From Branchiostoma floridae (taxonomy: Eukaryota > Chordata > Leptocardii > Amphioxiformes > Branchiostomatidae): a DNA stretch of 64,000 nucleotides. The stretch lies in NCBI RefSeq assembly GCF_000003815.2, contig NC_049995.1:11526548-11590547 (forward strand), read 5' to 3'. The translations under genes were made by a program, and so were the position numbers. The notes beneath the pieces are model-generated. The model was given only the letters and a program-made list of their open reading frames with translations. It was not told the origin of the DNA and did not search any database. Below are positions 1 to 11,177 of this stretch, piece after piece; position 1 is the first letter of the stretch; each line of letters opens with the position of its first letter.

Positions 1-1590
1 AATAATAATAAAGAGTTCGTCCATATATTTGAGAAATTGTGTATTTCCAATTCATGCTGCAAGACTGTTGAGCGGGGATTGTATGAATGAGTACAAAAGC
101 AAAAAAATATACCGCTTGAAAAATAAGGACGCTGTTAGCAGCGGTGACGATCTAGCCCTAATTTAAACGAGTCGTTTATCAATTAGACACTATCGGACTA
201 GGTGCGTCTCAGAATTATTGGTGGTGAGATTTAAAACCAGACCAGTCTAATGCAATGCTGATAATATAAACATCAACAAATGTATACTACATCATATCCC
301 AACATATAGCGTTTAAAACCCGATCGACCATCATCTTTTCAAAATGTTGGAAATACGGTAGGTACATCACTAATATGTGCCGGTGTATGAAGAAACTCCA
401 CCTTTTGTCATCTTGGTGCCATCATGTACTTAGTATCAGTTTAAACTGCAACTGACAAAATGTAAATACGAACAACCGAACCAAAAATCTGTATGTCAAA
501 TGTTACCGCCTTTTTTTTTGTCGCCGCTGTTGGCTGTGATTGGTGACAAGTTGATTGGATCTTGAGTGTAATCGGGCACGCCCTGTCCAAGACGTACGAC
601 TGAAGACTGCCGCCATAGCTGCTGCCATGGTAACGGCACAAATAGCGGCATTTCCCATGCGGATCGGGTTACGTGCGTCCTCTACAAATTGTAGTTCTCA
701 ACTCGAAAACTTGCTACTATACAGGTTTTAGTCGTGGGGTAAAGGGTCGTTCTCACTGCAAAATTTCAGGCAGCGAAGTGGGAATAAAAAAATCACGGTG
801 CACCAAGCAGAATGTGATTGCGAGACAGTGTTTTTCCAAGGACGTTATATGGTTTTTCGCACGCTAATTTTGACGTCTTTACACGGAAGTGCCCCCGTCG
901 TCTTTCCTCCTTGTAAATGTAAGCACACCGAACATTGTCAACGAAGATCGTTTTATCTCGTGAGAACTCCAAGCACACCATTTGCTGACGACGATTCCTT
1001 TTTCAACCTCCTTGCCGAGATGAAGCGAATCACCCCCCGCCGAATGTGAAACGAGGATAGCCGAATATAGAAGTCTCCCCGGCTGTTTCTCAGAGCGTTC
1101 CAAATTATGGAAGAAAAAAAAAAGAAAAAAAAAAAACTTTCCCGTAACTTTTATGTGGTAAAATATGAGGAAAATACTGACACATGTTGGTACGCAGATA
1201 TTGACAAGATAGGAAAGTTCTAAGGCACAAAATTTGTCACCATGACGGCGTGGCTAATCATGAATAGGGTGGCATTGCAAACCAAAAGTACATTTTTACG
1301 TTGTATTTTCGTAACTTTACCAAGGACACAGGCCTGTGGTTATTTTATAGCAGTATTACTAATAGCATTTTTGTTCATTTTGTGTGACTTTCATTGAATT
1401 TGGTACATGACAACTAAAGGTTCTTTAACCTCCTTGGTAGAGGCTAGTAGATTTGTGAGAAGCGACTACCCCGTCCGGTATGTACATGTACTCGTATATG
1501 TACTTTGCCTTTGGCGCGCCGGCTTCAAAGGAAAGGTAAACAAACCGTGATATTTCTCCGCCCACCTCGCGGGCGGTCTGCATATGAATG
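1..1590. other. No recognisable gene
   Basis: Every frame was read for TM9SF1 upstream exons and for other families; none was recognised. Short open frames around 670-1100 look random. There is an A-rich tract at about 1108-1136 and a copy of the AACCTCCTTGG motif at about 1428, which also forms hairpins elsewhere in the window. Upstream TM9SF1 exons presumably lie before the window. Confidence 0.5.
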
Positions 1591-1825
1591 CGGCGTGTTT
1601 CTACGGAAGTTTCGCAGAATTACGCAGTAGGAATTTGCGTTAGGCTCCTGCTTTTCGCGAAACTCGCTGCGTAACTTCGCAGAATGCCTTGCGAAATTTC
1701 GCAGAACGCACTGCGAAAGACTGCGCAACGTCTTGCGAAATTTCGCGGAACGCGCTGCGAAAGAATGCGTAACGCACTGCGAAATTTCGGAGGACGTTTC
1801 GCGCAAGTTGACGCGTATTTCGGGA
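1590..1825. repeat. Degenerate tandem repeat with GCGAAATTTCGC palindromes
   Basis: Imperfect units of about 22-23 bp alternate the motifs CTGCGAAAG, TTGCGAAATTTCGC and AACGCACTGCG. The block is much richer in CpG than its surroundings. It runs straight into a partial TM9SF1 exon copy at 1826-1858, so it marks the 5' edge of the exon array. The open frames across it are repeat translations. Confidence 0.6.
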
Positions 1826-2313
1826 GCGCCGCTGTACTGATCCTCATATGGCTGCTGGGTAAGTACTGGCCAGCTCAGAGCCTGGTCTCCAGGCTTTAGT
1901 CATGATTATAGGACTGTAGATAGCCTGGTACCTGGGCTCCACACAGGCCCTCCCCTACACAACAGTTATCCTACTGATTCTCATATGGCTGCTGGGTAAG
2001 TACTGACCAGCTCAGAGCCTGGTATCCAGGCTTTAGTCATGTATATAGCCAGACTGTAGATAGCCTGGTACCTAGGCTCCACACAGGCCCTCCCCTACAC
2101 AACAGTTATCCTACTGATCCTCATATGGCTGCTGGGTAAGTACTGACCAGCTCAGAGCCTGGTATCCAGGCTTTAGTCATGTATATAGCCAGACTGTAGA
2201 TAGCCTGGTACCTAGGCTCCACACAGGCCCTCCCCTACACAACAGTTATCCTACTGATCCTCATATGGCTGCTGGGTAAGTACTGACCAGCTCAGAGCCT
2301 GGTATCCAGGCTT
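1826..2313 (+). repeat. Tandem array of a TM9SF1 exon with its splice sites (140-bp unit)
   Basis: Exon-like segments lie at 1920-1995, 2060-2135 and 2200-2275, plus a 3' partial copy ending at 1858. Each full copy is 76 nt, preceded by CTGTAG (acceptor) and followed by GTAAGT (donor). The 64-nt intron and 76-nt exon make an exact 140-bp period between the last three donors (1995, 2135, 2275); the first spacing is 137. Translation of each copy matches the TM9SF1 segment ending [10 protein letters not shown]...WLLV, just before [11 protein letters not shown]. Because 76 is not a multiple of 3, including more than one copy would shift the frame, so at most one is used, or the extra copies are silent. 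Confidence 0.8.
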
Positions 2314-4373
2314 TGCCCTGGACATAATTGTAAAAATGACTTCTTTGAAGTTCATATTTTCAGGAATCCTTTTGACAGTGCATTTAGCATTTTAAAGGGA
2401 AAACTGTACAAAAAATGACAAATAATGATAACTGTTGGACACAAAAATTGTTGTAAAACAAAATTATACCAATAATCCATTGGCACTATGAATTTAGGTA
2501 AATTTAACCCAAAGTGATTATCATAGCACAATAGAAATTGGTATTTACTAAAACCAAAAACGATAAAACGTCAGAAAGCAATGATAGTGAGATTGTCTTT
2601 TGTTTTCTTCTTTATCGACAGTTGGCTTCCCCCTGACCGTGATTGGTGGAATCTTTGGAAAAAACATGGCGGACAGTTTTGACGCGCCCTGCCGGACCAA
2701 GAACATCCCGCGTGAGATCCCGCCGGTGCCCTGGTACCGCTCCGCCCCAGCGCACATGCTGATTGGTGGATTCCTGCCCTTCAGGTTTGTCAATCATCTT
2801 TTACTGCATTGTCAATCACCAGTCAATTATCTTTACTGACCTAACAATCATGTTACTACTCCAGGGCTCTAGCTAGCGTCCGTTTTTCCGTCAATTGATT
2901 ACGGAAAAATTTTAAAACCAATCCGTCAACTTTGACAGACAAAACCCTTGGTGGATTAGCTACAGGCGGCTTGGGGATGCCGTCCACGGCCGTAAAAGCC
3001 ACACACTGTTTGTTTTGCTATAATTGTTATTATTGTTGACAAAGTGTGTCGGTGGCCTTTCGCATACAATAATCTCATTAAAAACCCGTTTTTCAAGGTC
3101 TTACTTCAGTCTTTCTAACTCCTGGAATAGTGTTTTCGCGACAATGTTACTACTCTGTCATCTATTACTTGCAAATTATCTGTAACATGTCAATCGTCCA
3201 TTGATTAACATCATATGTTTTCCACCTTTCAATCATCAGATGTTAATTATGCATTGTCAATCATCTGCTTCTCACCTGTCAATCATCTGGTACCTGTCAT
3301 TCATCTGCTTCCTGTCAATCATCAGTTACCGAATCATTTCTTGCTCACCTGTCATTAATTTGTTGATCTCTTGTCAATCATCTGTTTGTAACCTGACAAT
3401 CATCTGTTTCCTGTCAATCATTTGTTGCTCACTTGTCAATCATTGATTACTTATCTGTCAGTCATCTGTTACAAGCCTTTCAATAATCAGTTACCTTTTT
3501 ATCAACTGATATTCACCTGTCAAAAATATTTCCTGTCAATCATCTGTAGCTGACGTACTAAACATCATTCTGTTACTTAATTACTGTCAATCATCTTTTA
3601 TTCTCTTTCTCAATCCTCTGCTCGCCTGTCAACTTTGTTGCCCACCTGGAAGATGATTGCGCACAGTGTCATGACAAGGAAAATGGCAACATTTTGTTTG
3701 TCATTGCCACCGTTGTAATTTTGTCTTTTCTAATAATTTGAACCACAAGGTTTCAGGGCTCAAAATACCACCTGCATATGCAGGTTAATGCAGGTAAAAT
3801 TGGAGCTGTGCAGGTATTTCTGCCATGGTTGTCTACCTGCACCTAACCTGCACTGGTCCATACACTGGGTATTATACATAAATGACCTATAATGTAGGTG
3901 TATGTGAATTGTTATTAGCTACATTGACTTTTAGTGTTACCACCTAAAAAAGTATAAAAGAAAAAAATAGCAATGGTTACTAACAATTTTAGTATGATCC
4001 ATACTTCAAAAAATTTAGAGTGGTGCAGGTAAGATATGTCTGGTGCAGGTAATTTTCGGTGCAGGTAATTATCAATGCACTTGTGCATGTATGCAGAAAA
4101 AGGTATTTGGAGCCCTGCATTTTCTGTGAGTCATTTTTATCTTAAGAGTCAATGACATGTCCTCTGCCCCCCTCCCCCCAGTGCCATCTCTGTGGAGCTG
4201 TACTACATCTTTGCCACCATGTGGGGCCGCGAGCAGTACACGCTGTACGGGATCCTGTTTATCGTGTTTGTCATCCTGCTGTCCGTCACGGGCTGCATCT
4301 CCGTGGCGCTCACGTACTTCCAGCTGTCCAGCGAGGACTACCGCTGGTGGTGGCGGTCGATATTCAGCGCCGG
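1920..4373 (+). CDS. TM9SF1: TM9SF1 (nonaspanin), internal exons only
   Basis: Transmembrane 9 superfamily proteins are multipass Golgi/endosome proteins that help sort glycine-rich membrane segments. Three distinct exons are visible: a 76-nt exon (three candidate copies, 1920-2275), 2622-2784, and 4182-4373. Phases agree (G|TT gives Val, AG|T gives Ser) and all junctions are GT-AG. The second exon reads [14 protein letters not shown], then [13 protein letters not shown] and GGFLPF. The third reads [23 protein letters not shown] and ends [14 protein letters not shown]|. This fits TM9SF1, not TM9SF2/3/4, whose equivalent motif differs. The next exon (STGxFIFLYSVFYY... to the C-terminal KxD) was not found downstream, and exons for the long lumenal N-terminus lie outside the window. 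The intron after 2784 contains a minisatellite and MITEs. Confidence 0.85.
2790..3640 (+). repeat. Degenerate minisatellite, motif CTGTCAATCATCTGTT
   Basis: Many imperfect copies of TGTCAATCATCTG separated by short CACCTG or TTACC linkers fill this TM9SF1 intron. The array is interrupted by a MITE at 2862-3145, so it predates that insertion. Confidence 0.75.
2862..3145 (+). mobile_element. hAT-type MITE, family A, copy 1 (right end missing)
   Basis: Begins CAGGGCTCTAGCTAGC and matches copies at 46,058-46,866 and 56,201-56,558 (shared internal words: TTTGTTTTGCTAT, AATCTCATTAAAAACC). Other copies continue to a right inverted repeat ending ...AGCCCTG; this one stops at CGACAAT. Direct repeat GTTACTACTC flanks it (2852-2861, 3146-3155). 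Confidence 0.7.
3754..4117. mobile_element. Putative hAT-like MITE
   Basis: Starts CAGGGCTCAAAATACC and ends GGTATTTGGAGCCCTG, i.e. imperfect terminal inverted repeats. The subterminal word GTGCAGGTAA/TGCAGGTA is repeated many times. No clear 8-bp target duplication was seen. It lies 65 bp before TM9SF1 exon 4182. Confidence 0.5.
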
Positions 4374-4624
4374 GTAAGAACTGAAAACGTTTTTTCTTCA
4401 CATATTTTTTTATTTATTTGTTCAGCTTTTTACAAACAGCCAGAGCTGCTCAACTAGCCGTAGGCTATTATCAAGGGCTAACCCTGCACATGTTCGCACA
4501 TGTTCGCACACGACGGGTTATACCGCCCCTTACGCGGTGACACACCCATCTGGGTGAATGATGTAGATCACCATGTGGCTGATACGAGACAGAGGTCGCC
4601 AGGCCTCCATCCGGGTGATTTGAA

Positions 4625-4782
4625 GTGAATCACCAACTCCCGACAGAAGGATTGAGTAAAGTGAGGAAAGTCGTGTAAAGTGCCTTTCCCAAGGGCACAA
4701 GACCGGCAACACGGCAGCCGGATTCGAACCGGCGACCTCTCGGTCACGGGCCGAATACACTACCACTGTGCTACGCGGCCCC
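4625..4782 (-). mobile_element. tRNA-derived SINE
   Basis: On the minus strand a tRNA-like head starts GGGGCCGCGTAGCACAGTGG at 4782 (box A) with box B GGTTCGAATCC at about 4719-4729. Next comes the body word CCCTTGGGAAAGGCACTTTA, shared with the fuller SINE at 46,095-46,560. 4440-4624 may be more of the element but differs from the other copy. Confidence 0.75.
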
Positions 4783-4820
4783 ACTACATATACACATATA
4801 CAATGTGTAGCAAATGATGT

Positions 4821-5040
4821 CCCTGTAGCTCAACTGGTAGCAGCCTCACAGTTGAGATCCTGGTTCCAATACTGTAAATGCAGAAGTTTTCGCGGTGGTT
4901 TAATGTTTGCGGTTTTCACGTTGCCAATTCACCGCGGACTTAAAACCACCGCGAACATTTTTCCACGGCAGTAAAAGACTACAGTGTGTGGTGCTACTGT
5001 GAACTTAAAACGCGAACAGTCCTTTTTCCCGCTTCCACAA
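4821..5040. mobile_element. tRNA-like SINE head and MITE family B copy
   Basis: 4821-4870 carries box A-like TAGCTCAACTGGTAGCAG and box B-like GGTTCCAAT, a degraded SINE head. At 4870 a MITE begins TACTGTAAATGCAG and holds CGCGGTGGTTTAA and TTAAAACCACCGCGAAC as internal inverted blocks. It matches the copies at 21,202-21,371 and 41,076-41,282. Its right end is blurred near 5040. Confidence 0.55.
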
Positions 5041-6531
5041 AATTAGAAATGCATGTACGGTACAATGTGTATTGAAGGATATAAAATGGTGGTCTCATGC
5101 TCACAGAGGTACCTCAAGCTTAAAAATGAAGGTATAGTAAACCCTTCCTTTAAAGATAAGTACCCTACTACAGAAACAGTAAAGTACCTTGCTGCCATAC
5201 AAAATGTATGTGCCTCTTAGCACTACAACAACACTACAAATGTATATTATTATAGCTAACATCATTCTGCTATACACACTAAAAACAGAAGGCCTAAAAT
5301 TGGAATATCCCTAGAAAGGTTGCAATAAAGACTATGATATTGTCTATCTGATAATTTGAAAATGTATTATTATCAATGTTAACTTCTTTTGTGCTTCTCC
5401 TAATAGATGTAAAATGTTCCAGTATACATGTATTATATTATGATGTAAGGCTTTCATTGTTTGAATGCCCAAGTACTTACTTTGTGCCTAACTGATAGGA
5501 GATAATATAGTTAGGCAGTTTTGCCTGATACCACCAAAAGTATTGTAGGTATGGTTTAGTTAGGCAAGTATGTTGCTTGCCACAGGCTACATGTATGCTT
5601 TCAGTTAAACCCTTTCCATACCTTTCTGTAAATGTAGGTCAGTATCATACTTCATAGCAGTTGTGCAATCACTACAGCAGGGAGCTAGACCAATGGTAGT
5701 GGTGTGTGTTCTGCTACCATACTCTTTCTCATACATGTAAATGCTGGTAGTACAGATTGAAGTGATTGTGGATTTCAACAATGACATTTTTTGTTTATTT
5801 TGGCAACATGCACATTCGTATAACATGTTTTCAAGTCTAGCTGTGATGTTTCAACAACAATGGATGTGGTAATGTCGGAAAACAATGGATACACAGTCAT
5901 TGTCATATATTCAAGAAAGAATGATACAGAAAGAACTGAAGAAATAGGGAGTCTTTGCTACAAATATAGTCATTATTTAACCCTGTACAAAGTATTTCTT
6001 TTTAGCAATATACAAATGTACTATCTATGATTATGTAGACATACAAGTTTCTAAATTTTTGTCCCTTTTTGTATGAAGTTTCAGTGATAGCTTGAAAAAT
6101 CTTACTTCTGCGCAGACTTTCATGGTGTTTTCATGACATGGAATGCAATAGAGTTGTTTTCATCTATGTAGGTAGAAAATTTACCAAAAAACTGACTTTT
6201 GAAATTTGAAATTCTACAGCCCTGAGTCAACCTAACATTGCTTAAGTTGCCTTTATGAAATTATAATTCCTAAAGCACTGGAACAAAGGAATGCATCTCA
6301 TAACTGTTTTTTGACAACTGAAACTTTCTGGTCAACAGGATTTGGCTGTTTGTAAGGAGACAACCGGTGGTGTATACATAAACACTGCCATGTTATAAGC
6401 CGACAGTTTTAACATAACAGGGATGCAAGGATTCCGTCAGGCCAGCAGAAATGCGCGGTTTTGGCGTCGGAAGTACGTGTGCTCGTTCAAAACGCTGGCA
6501 CGTAAAAGGGGGGCGAGTTTTCATCCAATAG
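5041..6531. other. Intergenic or intronic DNA without a gene
   Basis: AT-rich sequence. No exon with homology that I recognise, in particular no TM9SF1 terminal exon. The 5' junction of the following LINE is somewhere near 6400-6530. Confidence 0.4.
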
Positions 6532-8830
6532 CTAACTAGAAGATTTATCGGTTGGAAGAGTGGTATTGATCTGTACAATACTTTTTCTTCCAAATTATCT
6601 CAATGTGTTGACAAATATGTTCCCTCCAAAATGGTAGGCGCCAAACGCCACTTACCATATGTTACTCCTGACCTTAAACGGTTAATGAGGAAGAGGGACA
6701 GATACTACAGAAAGACCCTAGGTCAAAAGTCACCTGAGAGAAAAGACAAGCTGAACGAGTATAAAAAAGAAATCAAGAAAAAGTTAAAGGAATGCTACTG
6801 GCAGTACATTGAATCTATTATAACTGACATACCTGTACCAGGAGATACTAGTGATAACACCAATAACCCCTCTGCAAAGCAAGGCACCAAGAAGTTCTGG
6901 AGCTTTCTTAAATCCATTAAGTCAGAAAGGTCTGGTGTTTCCCATCTTAGGAACAATGGTACCCTGGTGTCAGACAATAAGTCTAAAGCTGACCTACTCA
7001 ATCAACAATTTCAATCTGTATTCACCAATGAGCCCTCAGATGACCCCCTGCCAGACCTAGGACCTAGTCCTCATGTCTGTATGGAGGACATCCAAATAGA
7101 GGTGAGTGGTGTTGACAAACTGTTGGGGAATTTAAACATCCATAAAGCCTCTGGGCCAGATCAAGTTCATGCCCATGTCCTGAAGGAACTCAGCTCAGTC
7201 CTCAGTCCCATCCTTCAGGTCATATTCCAGAGAAGCCTGGACACCGGCATTGTGCCCGAGGCTTGGAAAGAGGCTAACATAGCCCCTGTGTACAAGAAAG
7301 GTGATCGTTCCAAACCAGAAAACTACCGTCCAATCTCGCTCACATCCATTTGCTGCAAAGTAATGGAACACATTATTGCCAGCACAACGATGACACACTT
7401 TCAGGATAACAACATTTTGTATGACCTCCAGCACGGTTTCAGCCACGGCAAGTCATGTGAGACCCAATTGCTCTCACTAACAGATGACTTGGCTGTCAAT
7501 AGGAATAGTGGAATCCAGACAGACCTCGTTTTTATGGACTTCGCGAAAGCGTTTGATAAAGTCCCACACCGTAGACTGCTACACAAACTACAGTACTACG
7601 GTGTCCGAGGGAACACCCTTGTCTGGATACAGAATTTCCTGTTGGGCCGGTCCCAAACGGTTGTGCTTGATGGAGAGCGTTCGGACCCTATGCCAGTGAC
7701 CTCGGGCGTTCCCCAGGGTACAGTGTTGGGGCCCATCCTCTTCCTAGCATACATAAACGATCTCCCAGAACACGCTGCAAATGCAAAGGTGAGACTCTTC
7801 GCCGATGATTGCATTTTGCAGATGCCTATCCATGACAGCTCTGATTGCAACAAGCTACAGGAAGACATAGATAACATCTGTCTCTGGGAACAAAGGTGGC
7901 TGATGGAGTTCAATCCATCTAAGTGTGAGGTTATGACCATACCATCGTCCAAAACACCCATCACCCACACATACACCCTTCACAGCCATCCACTAAACAA
8001 GGTAAGTACCACCAAATACCTTGGAGTCACCATCTCCTCCAACCTCACATGGGGCAGCCACGTCGACGCCATAACATCAAAGGCCAACAAAACTCTGGGC
8101 ATGCTCAGACGCTGCCTGCGGGTTGCCAGCACGACGGCAAAGGAGAGGGCCTACATGGCCCTGGTAAGACCACACCTGGAATATGCCTGTAGTGTGTGGG
8201 ACCCGCACACCCAAGATCAGGTGAGGCGGGTCGAGATGGTTCAGCGTCGAGCAGCCCGGTATGTCACCAACAATTACCAGTATACAAGCTCTGTCACTAC
8301 ACTTATAAACCAACTGGGCTGGCAGTCCCTACAAACTAGAAGGAAAAATGCCAGACTTACAACTATGTACAAGATCATTCATAACAACATTTCCGTCCCA
8401 CACGCGTCCAAACTGGTCCTGGCGACTCGATGCTCCCGCCGCACCAACCACGCTTTCAAGCTGCAGGCCATCGCGAGCAAATCCAACTTTTATAGGCTCT
8501 CGTTCTTCCCTCGTACCATCCAGGAGTGGAATGAACTTGAGCCTGGTGTGGCGGAGGCGGGGTCTCTCTCCCAGTTCAAAACTGAACTGGGGAGGGCCCT
8601 GCTGCATTGAGTCGCCCCTACACGTCCTTGTACATATGTAAATAACACTAACCCACCACATTCACTTGTCTTGTCATTTGCACCCACAGTTTCATTTGTT
8701 TATGTACCTTTGTGTTACCTCTATTTTCCCGATGTTTGTATGTTACTTTCACCTGTAACTAACTAAGCATGCGCACTGCTATTAATCCCCGTCAAGGGGG
8801 CTGAGCAGTAGAAAAAAAAAGAAGAAGATG
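6532..8830 (+). mobile_element. 5'-truncated non-LTR retrotransposon (Jockey/CR1-like)
   Basis: The element keeps the reverse transcriptase part of its second ORF and a 3' UTR ending in the tract GTAGAAAAAAAAAGAAGAAG at about 8809-8828. The apurinic endonuclease domain expected upstream is absent, which is typical of 5' truncation during target-primed reverse transcription. The frame is open from 6532 after an in-frame TAG at 6529-6531. Confidence 0.85.
6631..8610 (+). CDS. Non-LTR retrotransposon reverse transcriptase
   Basis: A 659-residue uninterrupted frame from the first ATG; coding continues upstream without an ATG to 6532. The RT block includes NYRPISLTSICCK, an FMDFAKAFDKVPH motif, TSGVPQGTVLGPILFL and the catalytic RLFADDC (residues about 390-396). 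A thumb/C-terminal region follows with LEYACSVWDPH and an RNA-binding-like RRxARYV segment. Function in the family: copies element RNA into DNA at the target site. The intact frame suggests a recent insertion, but without its endonuclease the copy should not move on its own. Clade assignment between Jockey, CR1 and relatives is uncertain. Confidence 0.9.
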   Translation: MVGAKRHLPYVTPDLKRLMRKRDRYYRKTLGQKSPERKDKLNEYKKEIKKKLKECYWQYIESIITDIPVPGDTSDNTNNPSAKQGTKKFWSFLKSIKSERSGVSHLRNNGTLVSDNKSKADLLNQQFQSVFTNEPSDDPLPDLGPSPHVCMEDIQIEVSGVDKLLGNLNIHKASGPDQVHAHVLKELSSVLSPILQVIFQRSLDTGIVPEAWKEANIAPVYKKGDRSKPENYRPISLTSICCKVMEHIIASTTMTHFQDNNILYDLQHGFSHGKSCETQLLSLTDDLAVNRNSGIQTDLVFMDFAKAFDKVPHRRLLHKLQYYGVRGNTLVWIQNFLLGRSQTVVLDGERSDPMPVTSGVPQGTVLGPILFLAYINDLPEHAANAKVRLFADDCILQMPIHDSSDCNKLQEDIDNICLWEQRWLMEFNPSKCEVMTIPSSKTPITHTYTLHSHPLNKVSTTKYLGVTISSNLTWGSHVDAITSKANKTLGMLRRCLRVASTTAKERAYMALVRPHLEYACSVWDPHTQDQVRRVEMVQRRAARYVTNNYQYTSSVTTLINQLGWQSLQTRRKNARLTTMYKIIHNNISVPHASKLVLATRCSRRTNHAFKLQAIASKSNFYRLSFFPRTIQEWNELEPGVAEAGSLSQFKTELGRALLH

Positions 8831-9643
8831 TCGCTATTTTTGAAGAAAAGGCGTTTAGGGAAGTTGAGCATTCTGTGTGTGTCATGTTCACTTGTTTTGG
8901 CAGGGTTCGGAGCATGTTTGTGTGAAATTCAAGTGTAGGAGGGTGAACTTGATATTGGTTTGGAGGGGAGTCTGCCATGTTTGGAATATTGCCCTGCAAT
9001 GTACATGTATCTTCTATCATTTTTGTGTGACATTTGTATCATGGTGTCGAATAGCTCCTACACGAGTGGACATGAATTTGAAGGTCACATGTCTGTTTTT
9101 CAGGCATTTCTGACTAGATGTTGTTCCCTTGGGAAAGGTACTTTACACGACTTTTCTCACTCTACCCTGGTGTAGAAATGGGTTGCTGACTTTGTTATCT
9201 TATTATTTTATTTTATTCACATTTGTTTTGTGAGCGTACGACAAGAAGCATATCTGCTTATGTGGGTCTTCTGCTCAGTAAACATAAAGCAAATAATGGT
9301 CAAAGTCAACGGGAACTACAACAAATACAAAGGTTGACATTGAAAAGGCTAAATGACAATCAACGGAGGAAAAGTAATAATTGCAGACTGAGTTACAATG
9401 AAAACGAACTAAAAACAAGATAACGGCTATACAGACACAAGGTTGGCTTAACAATCAAATTGAACTAAAAGAATCTTCCAGTCTTTGAAATGTAGTTAAA
9501 CACATGGTCTAGAATTTGATAGTTTATGGATTGTGGGAGGGAGGGTTTGCACTTTGCTGACTTTGTTGGGAAGGTACATTTTGTACAGTGAAACTTGTAT
9601 AAGTGACCACGTCCATAAGACGACCATCGGCCTATAACGACCG
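8831..9643. other. No gene; SINE fragment and end-of-repeat motif
   Basis: 9126-9180 (+) matches SINE body sequence (CCCTTGGGAAAGGTACTTTA, then CGACTTTTCTCACT). 9587-9643 (GTGAAACTTGTATAAGTGACC ...) resembles a dispersed repeat terminus, with a reverse-sense relative near 34,420-34,460. Nothing coding is seen. Confidence 0.5.
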
Positions 9644-9743
9644 NNNNNNNNNNNNNNNNNNNNNNNNNNNNNNNNNNNNNNNNNNNNNNNNNNNNNNNNN
9701 NNNNNNNNNNNNNNNNNNNNNNNNNNNNNNNNNNNNNNNNNNN
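9644..9743. other. Assembly gap (100 N)
   Basis: Placeholder gap of unknown size. Confidence 0.95.
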
Positions 9744-10497
9744 TAGGAAACAGCAATCCTTTTTTTGATAAAACAATGATTTTATTTAGTATTAATGCAA
9801 ACCTACTAATTAAGTCATTAACAACTACACACAAGCCTACTCGTGTCTACAATGTTCACTCAAGACTACCACAATAGGGTCGCTTCTTCAACTTTACTCA
9901 AGGTAGACTATAGTATATAGCATCACTTTCATGGTAAATGAGTATGTTTTCTGATAAAGTAATTTCTGATACAGTAGTGGCAAAAATCTTATAATATGTG
10001 AAAGGCACCAACGGGCGATCAATGTGTCAGTATGCAAATTTCACAGCTTTGGAAGAACTGGAAGAACAATAACAACTGTAAAGTCGTCAAACTGGTGTCA
10101 AAAGATTAAGTAGAGTTTCAAGATAATACTCGCTATTTCACACTTATTGAGTACATTTCACTACTGACACTAGTCAGACTTGTACTGAATCATTTCACAG
10201 CTTTAAAAGAACAATAACCAGTGTTAAGTGATCAAAAGGTGTCAAAATACCAAGCAGAGTTTCAAGATATTACTCACAACTGCCTTGAGTAAAGGTGTAG
10301 AAGTGACACTAGTGAGGCAGCTGAGTAGAAATGTGCCTTGAGTAAAGTTGAAGAAGTGACTCTAGTGTGGTAGTGGAGTAGAGTGAACATTGTAGAAGTG
10401 ACACAAGTAGGCTTGTGTGTAGTTGTTAATGAGTTAGTAGGTTTGCCTTAATACTAAATAAAATCATTGTTTATCAAAAAAAGGATTGCTGTTTCCT
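9744..10497. mobile_element. Long inverted-repeat element (foldback/MITE)
   Basis: 9744 onward (TAGGAAACAGCAATCC...) is repeated in reverse complement up to 10,497 (...GGATTGCTGTTTCCTA). Arms of roughly 120-160 bp also share AACAACTACACACAAGCCTA. The left outer flank lies in a gap, so no target duplication can be judged. Internal sequence has no ORF of note. Confidence 0.7.
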
Positions 10498-10499
10498 AT

Positions 10500-10810
10500 A
10501 TCTTTTGTTTCCTATATCATTTGAGTTTGGATCGGAGCTGGTCCTAGGGCCAACTCCGATCGGGGTCTCTCCTAGTAGAATCGCCGATTCTCCTAGGAGA
10601 GATCCCGATCGCAGTCTGTTTCCAATATCTTAGCATCATTTGAGTTTGGATCGGAGCTGGCCCTAGGAGAGACCCCGATCGCAATCTATACTAGCAGAAT
10701 CGCCGATTCTCCTAGGAGAGACCCCGATCGGAGCTGGCCCTAGGACCAGCTCTGATCGAGATCTCTCCTAGGAGAATCGACGATTCTACTGGATCGACAT
10801 CTCTCCTGTG
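10500..10810. repeat. Dense short palindromes (GATCGGAGCTGG / CCTAGGAGAG)
   Basis: Self-complementary words recur: GATCGGAGCTGG...CCAACTCCGATC, GAATCGCCGATTC (three times, once as GAATCGACGATTC) and CTCCTAGGAG. Units are arranged so the whole block can fold into several alternative hairpins. No coding content. Confidence 0.65.
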
Positions 10811-11000
10811 ACATATATATATATATGTATATCAAATTACATAAGCTACAAACTCAATAGGAACGCCAACTTGACAAAGGCACTCATGCAAGAGATTAGC
10901 AATTTTTTTATACCTGTATAGTATAATTTTCACAGATACATCTATCTATCTATCTATATCAATATAAATCTATCTATCTAGATCTATACCCACATTTAAT
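10811..11000. repeat. Microsatellites (AT)n and (ATCT)n
   Basis: A TATATA run at about 10,813-10,833 and CTAT/ATCT tetranucleotide runs at about 10,938-10,990. Confidence 0.8.
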
Positions 11001-11177
11001 TTGTATCTATTTATACAGCTACATTCATGTATATGGTAAGCTCTCTTCTATACTACTACTATTATAATATATACACAATGTATACTGTAAAATTGATTTT
11101 CTTTTCTGGTTGGTTTTATTTCGCTGCAGGTGGAAAAAATAGAGGTTTTTGCAGTATTTTGACTTTGCGGTTAAAAG

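Noticed and set aside
1525..1899. Frames rich in Arg/Ser (REISQ, LRNFAR) on both strands
   Set aside because: Translations of the GCGAAATTTCGC repeat; no family similarity apart from the TM9SF1 exon tail at the end.
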